The notes beneath the pieces are model-generated. The model was not told where the DNA came from. It did not search any database and saw only the letters and a program-made list of their open reading frames with translations. Below, piece after piece: positions 15,540-23,433 of a DNA stretch of 31,725 nucleotides. Position 1 is the stretch's first letter. Each line of letters opens with the position of its first letter. Made by a program: the position numbers and the translations under genes. Source of the DNA: Bog-756 sp038210245 (GTDB taxonomy: Bacteria > Actinomycetota > Acidimicrobiia > Acidimicrobiales > RAAP-2); the NCBI GenBank assembly GCA_038210245.1, contig JBBQWW010000036.1, forward strand, positions 1 to 31,725. Reading direction: 5' to 3'.

Positions 15540-16277
15540 CTAGTGAACGGCGGCGGTGGCTTTGGTGCAAGCGTCCAGGGCGTTCGGCGTCGACGTGTAG
15601 TAGATCGAGCCTTCGATGGACAGCGTGTACGGGCCCGAGTTGCCGGCCGTGGCCTGGCCGCCGGTCCACAGAGGGGGAGTCGATCCGCTAGCCGAGGAGG
15701 AAGAGGACGAGGACGAGGAGGCACCGGCGGTGGTGGCTCCGTAGGTGAGCGTGAACGTCTGGATCACGAACAGCCGGGGAAAGCCGTCCAGGTCGTTGAT
15801 GAAGGTATGGACCTGGTCGTAGTTGCCGGTGACGGCCAGGGTGGTGGGCACAGCCACCACCCCACTGGGAGCGGTGGCCGTGGCACCCGCAGTCGGGGTG
15901 GTCTGGGCGGTGGTGGCCGGGGCGAACCCGCTGAACTGGGTGAGGGCTACGCCGGAGCCCGCTACCAGACCGTTGAACTGGTTCTCGAACGATGACTCCT
16001 GGGCGTCGACATCGGTCGGGCTCTGCACGCTGGGAATCTGGGTGGCGATCTTCTGCAGGTCGGCGCAGCTGGAAGAGAGCTTCTGCTGCTCCGTCTTCAA
16101 CGACGCCAGCTTGGCCTGGAGGGTGGTCTGCTGCGACTGCAGCGTCGTCTCCTGCGTCTGGAGGCTCGAGAGCTTCGAGTCCTGGGGCGAGACGAGAACG
16201 GCCCAGATCAGCAGGGCCACCACGATGGCTCCGCCGGCCATTATCAGAGGAATCCGGTACTCGCGGACTTCGTTCAT
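15540..16277 (-). CDS. pilO: PilO-like type IV pilus inner-membrane assembly protein
   Basis: A 245-residue bitopic membrane protein. A short cytoplasmic N-terminus precedes one membrane segment (about 8-29), a Gln/Thr/Leu-rich coiled coil (34-75) and an extracytoplasmic ferredoxin-like domain with VPTTLAVTGNYDQVHTFINDLDGFPRLFVIQTFTLTY, the PilO signature. The C-terminal domain contains a serine run (about 187-198) and a Thr/Ala/Pro linker (about 120-142). PilO pairs with PilN to link the motor platform to the pilus channel. Its ATG overlaps the stop of the pilM-pilN fusion gene (ATGA), which with their order supports the call. No pilP or pilQ follows, consistent with an envelope without an outer membrane. 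Confidence 0.87.
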   Translation of the reverse strand: MNEVREYRIPLIMAGGAIVVALLIWAVLVSPQDSKLSSLQTQETTLQSQQTTLQAKLASLKTEQQKLSSSCADLQKIATQIPSVQSPTDVDAQESSFENQFNGLVAGSGVALTQFSGFAPATTAQTTPTAGATATAPSGVVAVPTTLAVTGNYDQVHTFINDLDGFPRLFVIQTFTLTYGATTAGASSSSSSSSSASGSTPPLWTGGQATAGNSGPYTLSIEGSIYYTSTPNALDACTKATAAVH

Positions 16278-17980
16278 TTCAGGCTCGCATTCTTGGAGAG
16301 GCTGGCATTAGGAGTGATGGATACAGCGAACGGGAACGAGATGGTGCCCCCGGGGTTGGCCGTGGTGGCGCCCTGAAGGGGGTTGGCGAACAGCTGTGAC
16401 GACGAGACGGCGTTGATCCAGGCCTCCGAGATGCTGAGGCTCGGGCCTGGCCCGGTAACCGAAAGCTGCACACTTCCGATTGCTGCCGAGGTGGTGGCGC
16501 TGCCGGCGGAAGCAGCGGCGGTGCTACCGGCGGCCGTGGTGGTGGCTCCGGCTGGCGAGCCGGAGGCGGAAGTGGCCGCTCCGGCGAATGACTGCACCTC
16601 GGCGCCGCCTGGCGTGATGGCCACCAGGTTGTTGTAGACCAGCGGCCAGTCGATGGCCGAGTCGAGGACCGAGGCCCGCCGGGTCACTCCGGCCGTGTAG
16701 GCGTTGTTGGCTGCCACCACCAGGTCGAACTTTGGCACCTGGGCGTTGAGTGTGGTGATCTCGGCCTGCAACGAGTCGACGTTGCCCTGGGCGTTGTGCA
16801 CCTGCAGGAACTTCCAGGCACCGAAGGCCAGCAGGAGTACGACGACGCCTACGCACCCGACCAGCGTGCGCTCTTGGATCCGCTTCATCCGGGCCCGCTT
16901 GGCCACCTCGGGGGGGAGCAGGTTGAACTTCTTGACCGTCTTGTCGGGCTCGGGGAGGGCCAGGCCGATCGGCGTGGACAGAACGGGTCCGACCTCGTTC
17001 ATCTGGGCGTCAGTGAGATCGAGCTTCGAGGTGTTCAGCCGGGCCAGCGGTGAGACCGGCAGCACCGGCAGGTGGACCTGGTCTTCGAGCATGGGCAGAA
17101 GCCCGTAGAGGGCCGAGCCACCTCCGGTGACCAGCACCCTTGAGACGGGGAGGCGGCCGGGCAGGGAGGCGAAGTACTGGATGGAGTTCCGGATCTCCCC
17201 GACCAGCTCGGCCATGCTGGTCTGGGCGGCCCGACGGGCGGTGAGAAGCTGGGGGTCGTCTTCATTGAGCCGTCGCTTCATACCTTCGGCATCGGTGAGG
17301 GGGACGTCGAGGGCACCGGAGATGGCGGCTGTGGTGGCGTTCCCACCCATGCCGATGGTCCGGACGAACTGGGGTCGGCCCTTTTGGTGCACGACCACCA
17401 CGGTGAGGCCGGCCCCGACGGACACGATGGCCTCGGGCGCCTCTGACTCTTGGTGGCCGCCGATGGCCCGAACCAGGGCGGACGAGATGAGGTCGACCCC
17501 CACCACGGTGAGGCCGGCCTTCTCCACGGTGTCGATGACCCCGTTGACCAGGTCGGTATGAGCCGCCGCCACCAGGACCCGGCGCATCTTGTCGCCCTCG
17601 GGGGACGTGTAGTCGGCCAGGATCTGAGAGGACAGGATGGTCTGGTCCGGGGGGAAGGGGATGACCTCTTCGGACTGGAAGCGGACGGCGCTGTCCACCT
17701 CGTTGTCGGGTACGAAGGGCAGGTCGATCTCACGGGTGATGGCCCGGAGTCCGGCGATGCCCACAATGACGGTGGATCCGGAGAACTGTCCGTTCTCCCA
17801 CAACTTCTTGATGGCCTCAGTGACCGACGATTCGTCGCGAATCTCCCCGTCGACCAGGGACCCGGGTGGGAGGCCGACCTGTCCGTAGGTGAGGAGAACC
17901 GGCTGGGCATGACTGATGTCGAGTTCGGCGGCCCGGACAGCACTGGTACCGATGTCGAGTCCTACCACGAGCTGTGCCAT
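16274..17980 (-). CDS. pilM: PilM-PilN fusion protein of the type IV pilus
   Basis: One 568-residue frame carries two proteins normally encoded separately. Residues 1-345 are PilM, an actin-like ATPase: the phosphate-1 motif GLDIGTSAVRAAELD, RFQSEEVIPFPPDQ, an IVSVGAG phosphate-2 loop and VLVTGGGSALYGLLPMLED. Residues 351-568 are PilN: KFNLLPPEVAKR, the family's NLLP motif that normally docks into PilM, one membrane segment (about 374-391), a short coiled coil (396-420) and an extracytoplasmic domain with an Ala/Thr/Ser-rich insert (466-500). Tethering fixes the PilM:PilN ratio at one. A 438-base gap and a hairpin separate it from the upstream pilT, so it probably has its own promoter and heads a pilMN-pilO operon. 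Confidence 0.9.
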   Translation of the reverse strand: MAQLVVGLDIGTSAVRAAELDISHAQPVLLTYGQVGLPPGSLVDGEIRDESSVTEAIKKLWENGQFSGSTVIVGIAGLRAITREIDLPFVPDNEVDSAVRFQSEEVIPFPPDQTILSSQILADYTSPEGDKMRRVLVAAAHTDLVNGVIDTVEKAGLTVVGVDLISSALVRAIGGHQESEAPEAIVSVGAGLTVVVVHQKGRPQFVRTIGMGGNATTAAISGALDVPLTDAEGMKRRLNEDDPQLLTARRAAQTSMAELVGEIRNSIQYFASLPGRLPVSRVLVTGGGSALYGLLPMLEDQVHLPVLPVSPLARLNTSKLDLTDAQMNEVGPVLSTPIGLALPEPDKTVKKFNLLPPEVAKRARMKRIQERTLVGCVGVVVLLLAFGAWKFLQVHNAQGNVDSLQAEITTLNAQVPKFDLVVAANNAYTAGVTRRASVLDSAIDWPLVYNNLVAITPGGAEVQSFAGAATSASGSPAGATTTAAGSTAAASAGSATTSAAIGSVQLSVTGPGPSLSISEAWINAVSSSQLFANPLQGATTANPGGTISFPFAVSITPNASLSKNASLK

Positions 17981-18418
17981 GTCAGTGCTCCCCTGCGTTC
18001 ATCCGGCCGGCGTCCATCGGGTGTGCACCGGATCCTGGACCGATGGGTCGAGCGGCGACTGGCAGCCGGCTCCCGGCCGTAGCGGGGTGATCGCCTGGCC
18101 TGGCCTCCGTCACGATGTTCACGGTTGTGTCTCCGGTCCTTCGGTGATCGCCCGGAGGCAATCGATGGATTGAGTGGTGCCCGAGTGCAAGGACACCAGA
18201 CTGTACGAAGATCTATCGGACGAAACGGTGGCCAGCTTGAGGCACTCTGTGGTCGAAATCGAGCCGCTCCCGCTCGGGCCGGCACGACGCGTTGGCCGAG
18301 GTCAGACGAGCGGGATGCTTCAGGCCAGGGTGGTATCCGGTCGTTGCAGGTGGAGTGCGGCGGCCGAGCCTGGGACCTGGCGGACACAAGCGCTCAGGAG
18401 CGTAGAGGTGTCCTGGTC
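17981..18418. other. 438-base gap between pilT and pilMN
   Basis: No convincing gene lies here. A plus-strand open frame beginning with GTG at 18174 shows LYEDLSDETVASLRHSVVEIE, faintly like the start of a cNMP-binding domain, but the frame continues into low-likelihood sequence and overlaps pilT antisense. The stretch should hold the promoter of pilMN-pilO, reading toward lower coordinates; I could not pick out a clear -35/-10 pair. Confidence 0.5.
18382..18413 (-). terminator. Nested hairpin directly after pilT
   Basis: GGACAC (18382-18387) pairs with GTGTCC (18408-18413), and inside it CGCT (18391-18394) pairs with AGCG (18399-18402) around a CAGG loop. It begins 5 bases after the pilT stop and suggests that pilT is transcribed apart from pilMN-pilO. 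No U tract follows. Confidence 0.55.
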
Positions 18419-19543
18419 TCAGGCGAAGGTGGCCGCAGCGAACTGGCCGGTCTGCATGATGCCCTTGCGCTCCAGCATGACCTTCAGGTCGTGAGGATTG
18501 GTGGCGGTGCCCATGGCCTCTTCGAGGTCGATGGTGCCGTCCTGCAGCAGGGTGACCAGCGACTGGTCGAAGGTCAACATTCCGTAATACTCGCCGTCGG
18601 CGATGATTCCCTCAATGTCGCCGGTGAGCAAGGGATCGACGATGGCCTGCTGAATTCGACCGTTGACCACCAGCAGCTCGAGGGCCGGCACCCGCCCCTT
18701 GCCGTCGGCCGTGGGGATGAGGCGCTGGCAGATGATGCCCTTCAGCGATCCGGCCAGGCTCACCCGGGTCTGCTGCTGCTGGTGGGGAGGGAAGAAGTCG
18801 ACGATCCGGTTGATGGTCTCGGTGGCGTTGATGGTGTGCAGGGTGGAGAAGACGAGGTGGCCCGTCTCCGCCGCGGTGAGCGCCGCCGATACCGTTTCCT
18901 GGTCCCGCATCTCGCCGACCAGGATGACGTCGGGGTCCTGCCGCAGGACCACCCGCATGGCCGAGCCGAAGCTGTCGGTGTCGAAGCCCACCTCACGTTG
19001 GTCGATGTCGGCCAGATCATCGGTGTGGAGGTACTCGACGGGATCTTCGATGGTCACCACGTGACAGGACCGGGTGTGGTTGATGTGGTCGACCATGGCG
19101 GCCAAGGTGGTGGTCTTGCCCGAACCGGTGGGACCGGTGACCAACACCAGGCCCCGCATCTCCTCGGCCATCCGGGTGACCACCTCGGGGAGGCCCAGCT
19201 CCCCGACCGTGGCCGCACTGGCCCGAACGCGGCGCATGGCCAGGGCCACCGAGCCCCGCTGATAGTAGGCATTGACCCGAAATCGGGCCGTTCCCTGCAG
19301 CGAGTAGGCGAAGTCCACCTCGCGACATTCGCGGAAGGTCTCGAGGATTGACGGCGGCATCATCGACTCGGCGATGGTCAGTGTCTCCTCGGGGGTGAAT
19401 CGAGGCTCATCGTCCATCGTACGCAACGAACCGGCCAGCCGCATACGGGGAGGAGATCCTGCTTTGATATGCAGGTCCGAGCCGTCGAGGTCGGAGAGCA
19501 TTACCAGCAATCGGTCGAGATCAGATGTGTCCACGAACATCAT
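18419..19543 (-). CDS. pilT: PilT twitching-motility retraction ATPase
   Basis: A 374-residue hexameric secretion ATPase of normal PilT length. Motifs in order: SDLHIKAGSPPRMRL, the Walker A GPTGSGKTTTL, the Asp box VVTIEDPVEYLH, QREVG, Walker B DPDVILVGEMRDQET, and the His box GHLVFSTLHT followed by FFPPHQQQQTRVSL. PilT powers pilin depolymerisation at the cytoplasmic base of the pilus. The start is uncertain: ATG 19543 or 19540 is possible, and GTG 19534 would make a leaderless start about 8 bases after a TACAAT -10-like box at 19547-19542. No Shine-Dalgarno sequence is present. A second, longer PilT-like ATPase is encoded behind pilB. Confidence 0.94.
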   Translation of the reverse strand: MMFVDTSDLDRLLVMLSDLDGSDLHIKAGSPPRMRLAGSLRTMDDEPRFTPEETLTIAESMMPPSILETFRECREVDFAYSLQGTARFRVNAYYQRGSVALAMRRVRASAATVGELGLPEVVTRMAEEMRGLVLVTGPTGSGKTTTLAAMVDHINHTRSCHVVTIEDPVEYLHTDDLADIDQREVGFDTDSFGSAMRVVLRQDPDVILVGEMRDQETVSAALTAAETGHLVFSTLHTINATETINRIVDFFPPHQQQQTRVSLAGSLKGIICQRLIPTADGKGRVPALELLVVNGRIQQAIVDPLLTGDIEGIIADGEYYGMLTFDQSLVTLLQDGTIDLEEAMGTATNPHDLKVMLERKGIMQTGQFAAATFA

Positions 19544-19652
19544 TGTAAGAGCCAAAAGTGCCATTTGGCCAGGGAAAATTCAAAAGAAATTGGGACTCAA
19601 GGTCGGCCCAGAACTGGTCGATACCACTGGGTTGAATCAGCAGTAAAACGAT

Positions 19653-20057
19653 CTATGAACCGGAATCCTTTGAGGATGACTTGGCCGGTGTAGCCGGTGC
19701 CGATGGCGCCTTCGCCGGGCCCTTCGCATCCGCCGCCGAGGGTTTGGCAGCACCCTCGCCAGCGGGGGCCGTCGCCGGGGTCTTGCCCTCCGAGCCGGCA
19801 CTGTCCGAGGATCCCGCACCGTCCGAGCTGGACGTGTCGCCGGAGGGGGTGTCAGCGGGCGAGGCCTTGCTCGACCCTCCCTTTCGACTGTCCGTCTTGT
19901 AGAAGCCGCTGCCCTTGAAGACGATCCCGACATTGCCAAAGACCTTCCGCACCGGGGATCCGCAGGTGGGGCAGGCCGTAAGCGGATCGTCGTGAAACGA
20001 CTGGACGATGTCGAAGTTCTTCTCGCAGCTGTCGCAGCGATACTCATAGGTAGGCAA
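19653..20057 (-). CDS. FmdB-family zinc ribbon protein with long disordered tail
   Basis: A 134-residue protein starting at TTG 20057: the family's conserved MPTYEYRC opening is encoded with TTG, and AGAGGA lies 8 bases upstream. Residues 1-55 are the FmdB-type zinc ribbon with Cys8, Cys11, Cys29 and Cys32, ending in VFKGSGFYKTD. The rest (about 60-134) is a Ser/Ala/Pro/Gly/Lys-rich tail that looks disordered. FmdB proteins are thought to be regulatory or metal-binding, but no function is firmly established. It is divergent from moaC. Confidence 0.88.
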   Translation of the reverse strand: MPTYEYRCDSCEKNFDIVQSFHDDPLTACPTCGSPVRKVFGNVGIVFKGSGFYKTDSRKGGSSKASPADTPSGDTSSSDGAGSSDSAGSEGKTPATAPAGEGAAKPSAADAKGPAKAPSAPATPAKSSSKDSGS

Positions 20058-20145
20058 CCGGCTAGTCCTCTCGATCCACGGCGTGCTCCAGGCTGGCAGT
20101 CTACTTGAGAGAGTGCCAATGCCGACCTGGGTGCCCGTGGTCCCG

Positions 20146-20151
20146 TACACT
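20146..20151 (+). promoter_or_regulatory. Candidate -10 box for moaC
   Basis: TACACT lies 27 bases before the moaC ATG and 7 bases before a GTG at 20158, a spacing that fits a leaderless transcript beginning at that GTG. I see no clear -35 box. Confidence 0.35.
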
Positions 20152-20157
20152 GGGGCG

Positions 20158-20181
20158 GTGAACGACGGCATCGCCTCATGA
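20158..20181 (+). CDS. Possible leaderless seven-codon leader peptide overlapping moaC
   Basis: GTG 20158 opens a tiny frame (Met-Asn-Asp-Gly-Ile-Ala-Ser) whose TGA overlaps the moaC start as ATGA. A TACACT box 7 bases before the GTG would put the transcript start on the GTG. MoaC itself has no ribosome binding site, so coupling through this leader is plausible. This is an inference from layout only. Confidence 0.3.
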   Translation: MNDGIAS

Positions 20182-20663
20182 CCGACCGCAGCCTCAGCCA
20201 CCTCGACCCCTTCAGCGGCACCCGGATGGTCGACGTCTCTCCCAAGGAGGCCACTCATCGCCGGGCCTTGGCCCGGTGCCAGGTGGCCATGAAGCCGGAG
20301 ACGACGGCCAAAGTGGCTAACAACGCCATCACCAAGGGCGACGTGCTCGCCGCCGCCCGGGTGGCCGGCATCCAGGCGGCCAAACGGACGGCCGATCTGG
20401 TCCCGATGTGCCATCCGCTCCTGGTCGGGGCGGTGCACGTCGACTTCACCATCGGGGACGACTACGTCGAGGTGGAAGCCAAGGTGGAGGCGGTCGACCG
20501 CACCGGCGTGGAGATGGAGGCTATGACGGCCTGCGCCATCGCCGCCCTCACCGTCTACGACATGTGCAAGACCACCGATCGGACGATGAGCATCGGTCAG
20601 CTGATGCTCTGGGAGAAGACCGGGGGGAGCTCGGGCGTGTGGAAGCGGGAACCGCTGACATAA
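20178..20663 (+). CDS. moaC: Cyclic pyranopterin monophosphate synthase (MoaC)
   Basis: A 161-residue protein of standard MoaC length. It makes cyclic pyranopterin monophosphate in the second half of the first step of molybdenum cofactor biosynthesis. Recognisable blocks are MVDVSPKEATHRRALA, AKVANNAITKGDVLAAARVAGIQAAKRT, the active-site DLVPMCHPLLV, VEAVDRTGVEMEAMTACAIAALTVYDMCK (with the catalytic Asp and Lys) and the closing EKTGGSSG. No other moa genes are in the window and I see no molybdenum-cofactor riboswitch upstream. It lacks a Shine-Dalgarno sequence; its ATG overlaps a possible leader peptide stop. Confidence 0.96.
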   Translation: MTDRSLSHLDPFSGTRMVDVSPKEATHRRALARCQVAMKPETTAKVANNAITKGDVLAAARVAGIQAAKRTADLVPMCHPLLVGAVHVDFTIGDDYVEVEAKVEAVDRTGVEMEAMTACAIAALTVYDMCKTTDRTMSIGQLMLWEKTGGSSGVWKREPLT

Positions 20664-20727
20664 GTTGGCGATCAGGCTGAGCCCACCGTTGGGTCCCCCG
20701 ACCCGCCTGCCAACCGATGGTCCAGGG

Positions 20728-20746
20728 GCCGCTCTGCGCTAGCGGC
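20728..20746. terminator. Hairpin downstream of moaC
   Basis: GCCGCT (20728-20733) pairs with AGCGGC (20741-20746) around a seven-base loop, about 65 bases after moaC. It overlaps the stop codon of the convergent proline-rich frame and could serve both. Confidence 0.4.
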
Positions 20747-21182
20747 TGATCTTCCAGGCTTTCCTCTTCGGCTTGGCCCGAGACGACGAGATGAAGAAGT
20801 CCGAAGCGATCGGCGAGGTGTCGGACCACGAAGTCGAAGTGGACGCCAAGTCGAGTTCGGGTATTGGTCGCGGTCCCGTGCTCCCGACCGCAGCTACCGC
20901 CGCTGCGGCCGGAGGAGGTAGAGGAGGCGGTGCCTGCTGGTCAGCGTCAACGCCCAGGGCCAGAATGTCATTGGCCATCGCCGCACTGGCGGCAAAGTCC
21001 GCGGTGGCCTTGGGCGGGGGGGGAGGTGGTGGCGGAGGAGGAGGTGGTGGCGGCGCTGCCGTCACCTCGAGTTCTGGTACCCGTTCCGCAGCAGCGTCAC
21101 TGCCCGTTGAGCTGATGGAGTGTTTGTAGGTCATGTGCGTGGAGAGTGGGAGTGCCTCAGGTACCCCAGATCGTGCGAACAC
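20739..21182 (-). CDS. Hypothetical proline-rich low-complexity protein
   Basis: A 147-residue frame with a run of 14 prolines (about residues 44-57), further Pro/Ala-rich sequence (PPPLPPPAAAAVAAVG) and a basic C-terminus (SSSRAKPKRKAWKISR). I do not recognise a family. GTG 21182 has GGAG five bases upstream; ATG 21134 would drop the first 16 residues. The opposite strand reads as a polyglycine frame, so orientation is not certain. Proline runs also occur in the PilB linker and in the N-terminal part of the second PilT in this window, which hints at a cytoplasmic partner of the pilus machinery, but there is no direct evidence. Confidence 0.45.
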   Translation of the reverse strand: MFARSGVPEALPLSTHMTYKHSISSTGSDAAAERVPELEVTAAPPPPPPPPPPPPPPKATADFAASAAMANDILALGVDADQQAPPPLPPPAAAAVAAVGSTGPRPIPELDLASTSTSWSDTSPIASDFFISSSRAKPKRKAWKISR

Positions 21183-21348
21183 GTGGACTCCACAGTACTG
21201 GCTGCAAGTGAATTAACGACAGAGGTAAATGCAGAAAAGTTCTTCAGAGTCACCGACGTGCCATGGTGAGGGGCGAACTACAGGTACTGAGCACCCGGAG
21301 GCGATCGCTTCGGGGCAGGCGTCGATCCTCTGCGTGACGGAGCTGGGA

Positions 21349-21642
21349 TCAGCCGCGAACGGCGGAGCGTAGATCCCGGAGCGAGAGCTCCGAGGTGGCC
21401 TCGCCACCGCACTGCGAACAGTGCTCCACGTGACGCCAGCTGCGGAGCAGTCGGGTGCCTTCAGGATTCAAGAGCACCACGAAGGACTCGGAGAGCGGAT
21501 CGATCTCCACTCCGTAACAGGCCTGCCACTCGGTGGAGGCGGTGGTGTGATGGTCGGCACCCTTGACCAGTCGCCGGAAGCGCGAATGGTCCATGTCGAT
21601 GATCCAGGTGCTGTGGCACGACTCAATGACGATCTGTTCCAC
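21349..21642 (-). CDS. Small conserved-looking protein with a CxxC pair, unknown function
   Basis: A 97-residue frame starting at GTG 21642. It reads like a folded soluble protein: VIESCHSTWIIDMDHSRF, TEWQACYGVEIDP, ESFVVLLNPEGTRLLRSWRH, then HCSQCGG (Cys75, Cys78) and a short charged helix LSLRDLRSAVRG. The codon use and the Trp/His/Cys content argue against a shadow frame. I cannot name the family. The start has no Shine-Dalgarno sequence; a leaderless message is possible. It lies downstream of the sensor kinase gene in the same direction, 138 bases away, so it might share its regulation. Confidence 0.65.
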   Translation of the reverse strand: MEQIVIESCHSTWIIDMDHSRFRRLVKGADHHTTASTEWQACYGVEIDPLSESFVVLLNPEGTRLLRSWRHVEHCSQCGGEATSELSLRDLRSAVRG

Positions 21643-21780
21643 ACCATCAGTATCCCATAAATTGGGGAGATCTCACCCATGATTTCATGTCGGTTAAGTG
21701 ACAGTTGTGCCATTCTGGTGGGGAGGTCGCTGCTTCGTCGCTGGCAGTCACTCCAGAGGAAGTAATCCGCAGTACACGAG

Positions 21781-23433
21781 TCAATTCCGATCGATAATCG
21801 TTGCCGGTACCCAGACATCCACCGTGGTTCCGAGTCCCGGCTCCGAGTGGATGAGCAGGCGGGATCCGATCAGATGGGCCCGTTCAGTCATGCCCGGAAG
21901 GCCCAGCGACGGGGACCGCACCCCGTCGGGCCGATCGGTGGTGGCGAACCCCACACCATTGTCCTTGACCAGGAGTCTCAGGCCGCCGATCTCGAAATTC
22001 ATCCCCACCGCCACCCGGCCGGCGGCAGCATGCCGCTCGACGTTGGAGAGGGCTTCCTGAGCAATCCGGAACAGCGCTAGTTCGAGGGTCGGCGACAACC
22101 TCCGCTCGGCTCCGGTCACGCCGAACGACGTCTCGAAGTGTTGGCGCTCACCGGCGTCGGTCAGCATCTGATTGATGGAAGCGACCAGGCCGAGGTCGTC
22201 GAGGATGGATGGCCGGAGTCCCTTGGCAATGGAGCGGAGTTCGGCCACTGTCTCCTCCACGATGGACCGCAGATCGGACAGGGACGGCAGTCCGCCCGAT
22301 GAAGGGATGGCGAGGGTGGTGGCGGCATCCACCTCGTCGATTCGGCGGCACAGGTGGATGAGGGTCTGCAGTGGACCGTCATGGAGCTCCTGGGCGATGT
22401 GGCGTCGCTCCTCCTCCTGGCCCAACACCACACGTGCTGCGTACGCCTCCATCAGGTCGTGACGACGTGTCTCGGCAGTGACATCCTCGAACACGATCTG
22501 CATACGCTGATCGCCGATGCTCGGTCCGAGCATGGTGGCGGTGGGTCGGAACAGGACGTGTTCGTCACCCACATCGAAGCCGAGCGGTTCGACCCGCTCG
22601 GCATCGGCCGGTGCGGTTTCCACCCCGTCGCTGACGGGCAGTCGCCACGAGATGAGCTGGGTCAGGACTCGTCCCGCCGCCTCGGGCCCGATCATGTCGA
22701 CCAGTCGGATCCGAGTTGCCGCCGATCCGAAGGTGCGTTGGGCCGAGGCATTGGCCTCGACCACGAACCCGTTGGCGTCGATGATCAGGATCGGAGACTG
22801 GTTCGAGTCGAAGAGGTCCCGGTACAGGGCTTCGGCCACCAGGTGGGCCTCACGCGACGTCTCGGCCAATCGGCGGGCTGCCCGCTCTGCCGACACCCGC
22901 TGGCCGATCAGAATGGCCAGGACATCGAGGACCGCCACCTGCATCAACTCGGCCCAAGCGTCGACATACTGGTGGCTCTGGATCGACGCCACGAACCTCG
23001 GGACCGAGAGGACGGTGACCCAACCGGTGGTGAACAGGGCCCCGGCCAGCCCGTAGTTGAGAGCGGCCGAGACGACCGGGATGATGAACAGGGCCAGGGT
23101 GGAGAACTCGAGGACCAGGGACGTGCCGTCGAGATGGAAGGCCACGGTGGCGGCCAGACGGATGAGATAGAGGGCCAGTACGACCAGCTGGAGGAGCCAG
23201 AATCCGGACCGGGTCCAGGGTGTATTTGCCTCCGTCACCGGGGAGGCCGGCCGGGGGCTGGACTCCCGGGTTCCCTCGGCAGCATCCCCGGTGACGTCCC
23301 GGGCGGCATTTGGAGGGGCGCGATGGGGTGCCGTACATGCATCCACGGGATCTAGTGACGGTACGGGGGCCGGACCCATAGACGACTGGCCCTGGTCGAT
23401 CGCGAGTGCTTCGGGAGCACCCAGGCTGGTCAT
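21781..23433 (-). CDS. Membrane-bound NarL-type sensor histidine kinase with PAS domain
   Basis: A 550-residue kinase. After a disordered Pro/Ala-rich cytoplasmic start (1-75) come four membrane segments (about 77-99, 105-124, 126-145 and 161-178) with little periplasmic sequence, then a coiled linker, a PAS domain (about 203-325; YRDLFDSNQSPILIIDANGFVVEAN), a HisKA_3 domain with phosphoacceptor His351 in HIAQELHDGPLQ, and an HATPase with N464 (ALSNVERHA), DNGVGF (491-496) and GLPGM (511-515). ATG 23433 overlaps the TGA of the response regulator (ATGA), fixing the start. It phosphorylates the partner regulator encoded just upstream. The stimulus is unknown; the operon begins with prepilin peptidase. 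Confidence 0.93.
   Translation of the reverse strand: MTSLGAPEALAIDQGQSSMGPAPVPSLDPVDACTAPHRAPPNAARDVTGDAAEGTRESSPRPASPVTEANTPWTRSGFWLLQLVVLALYLIRLAATVAFHLDGTSLVLEFSTLALFIIPVVSAALNYGLAGALFTTGWVTVLSVPRFVASIQSHQYVDAWAELMQVAVLDVLAILIGQRVSAERAARRLAETSREAHLVAEALYRDLFDSNQSPILIIDANGFVVEANASAQRTFGSAATRIRLVDMIGPEAAGRVLTQLISWRLPVSDGVETAPADAERVEPLGFDVGDEHVLFRPTATMLGPSIGDQRMQIVFEDVTAETRRHDLMEAYAARVVLGQEEERRHIAQELHDGPLQTLIHLCRRIDEVDAATTLAIPSSGGLPSLSDLRSIVEETVAELRSIAKGLRPSILDDLGLVASINQMLTDAGERQHFETSFGVTGAERRLSPTLELALFRIAQEALSNVERHAAAGRVAVGMNFEIGGLRLLVKDNGVGFATTDRPDGVRSPSLGLPGMTERAHLIGSRLLIHSEPGLGTTVDVWVPATIIDRN

Noticed and set aside
18174..18494. Plus-strand frame whose start looks faintly like a cNMP-binding domain
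   Set aside because: The resemblance covers about 20 residues, has no ribosome binding site and continues into pilT antisense.
20773..21129. Polyglycine frame on the plus strand
   Set aside because: It mirrors the proline-run frame; the minus strand has a better start site, and polyproline matches other proteins in the window. Strand is still not certain.
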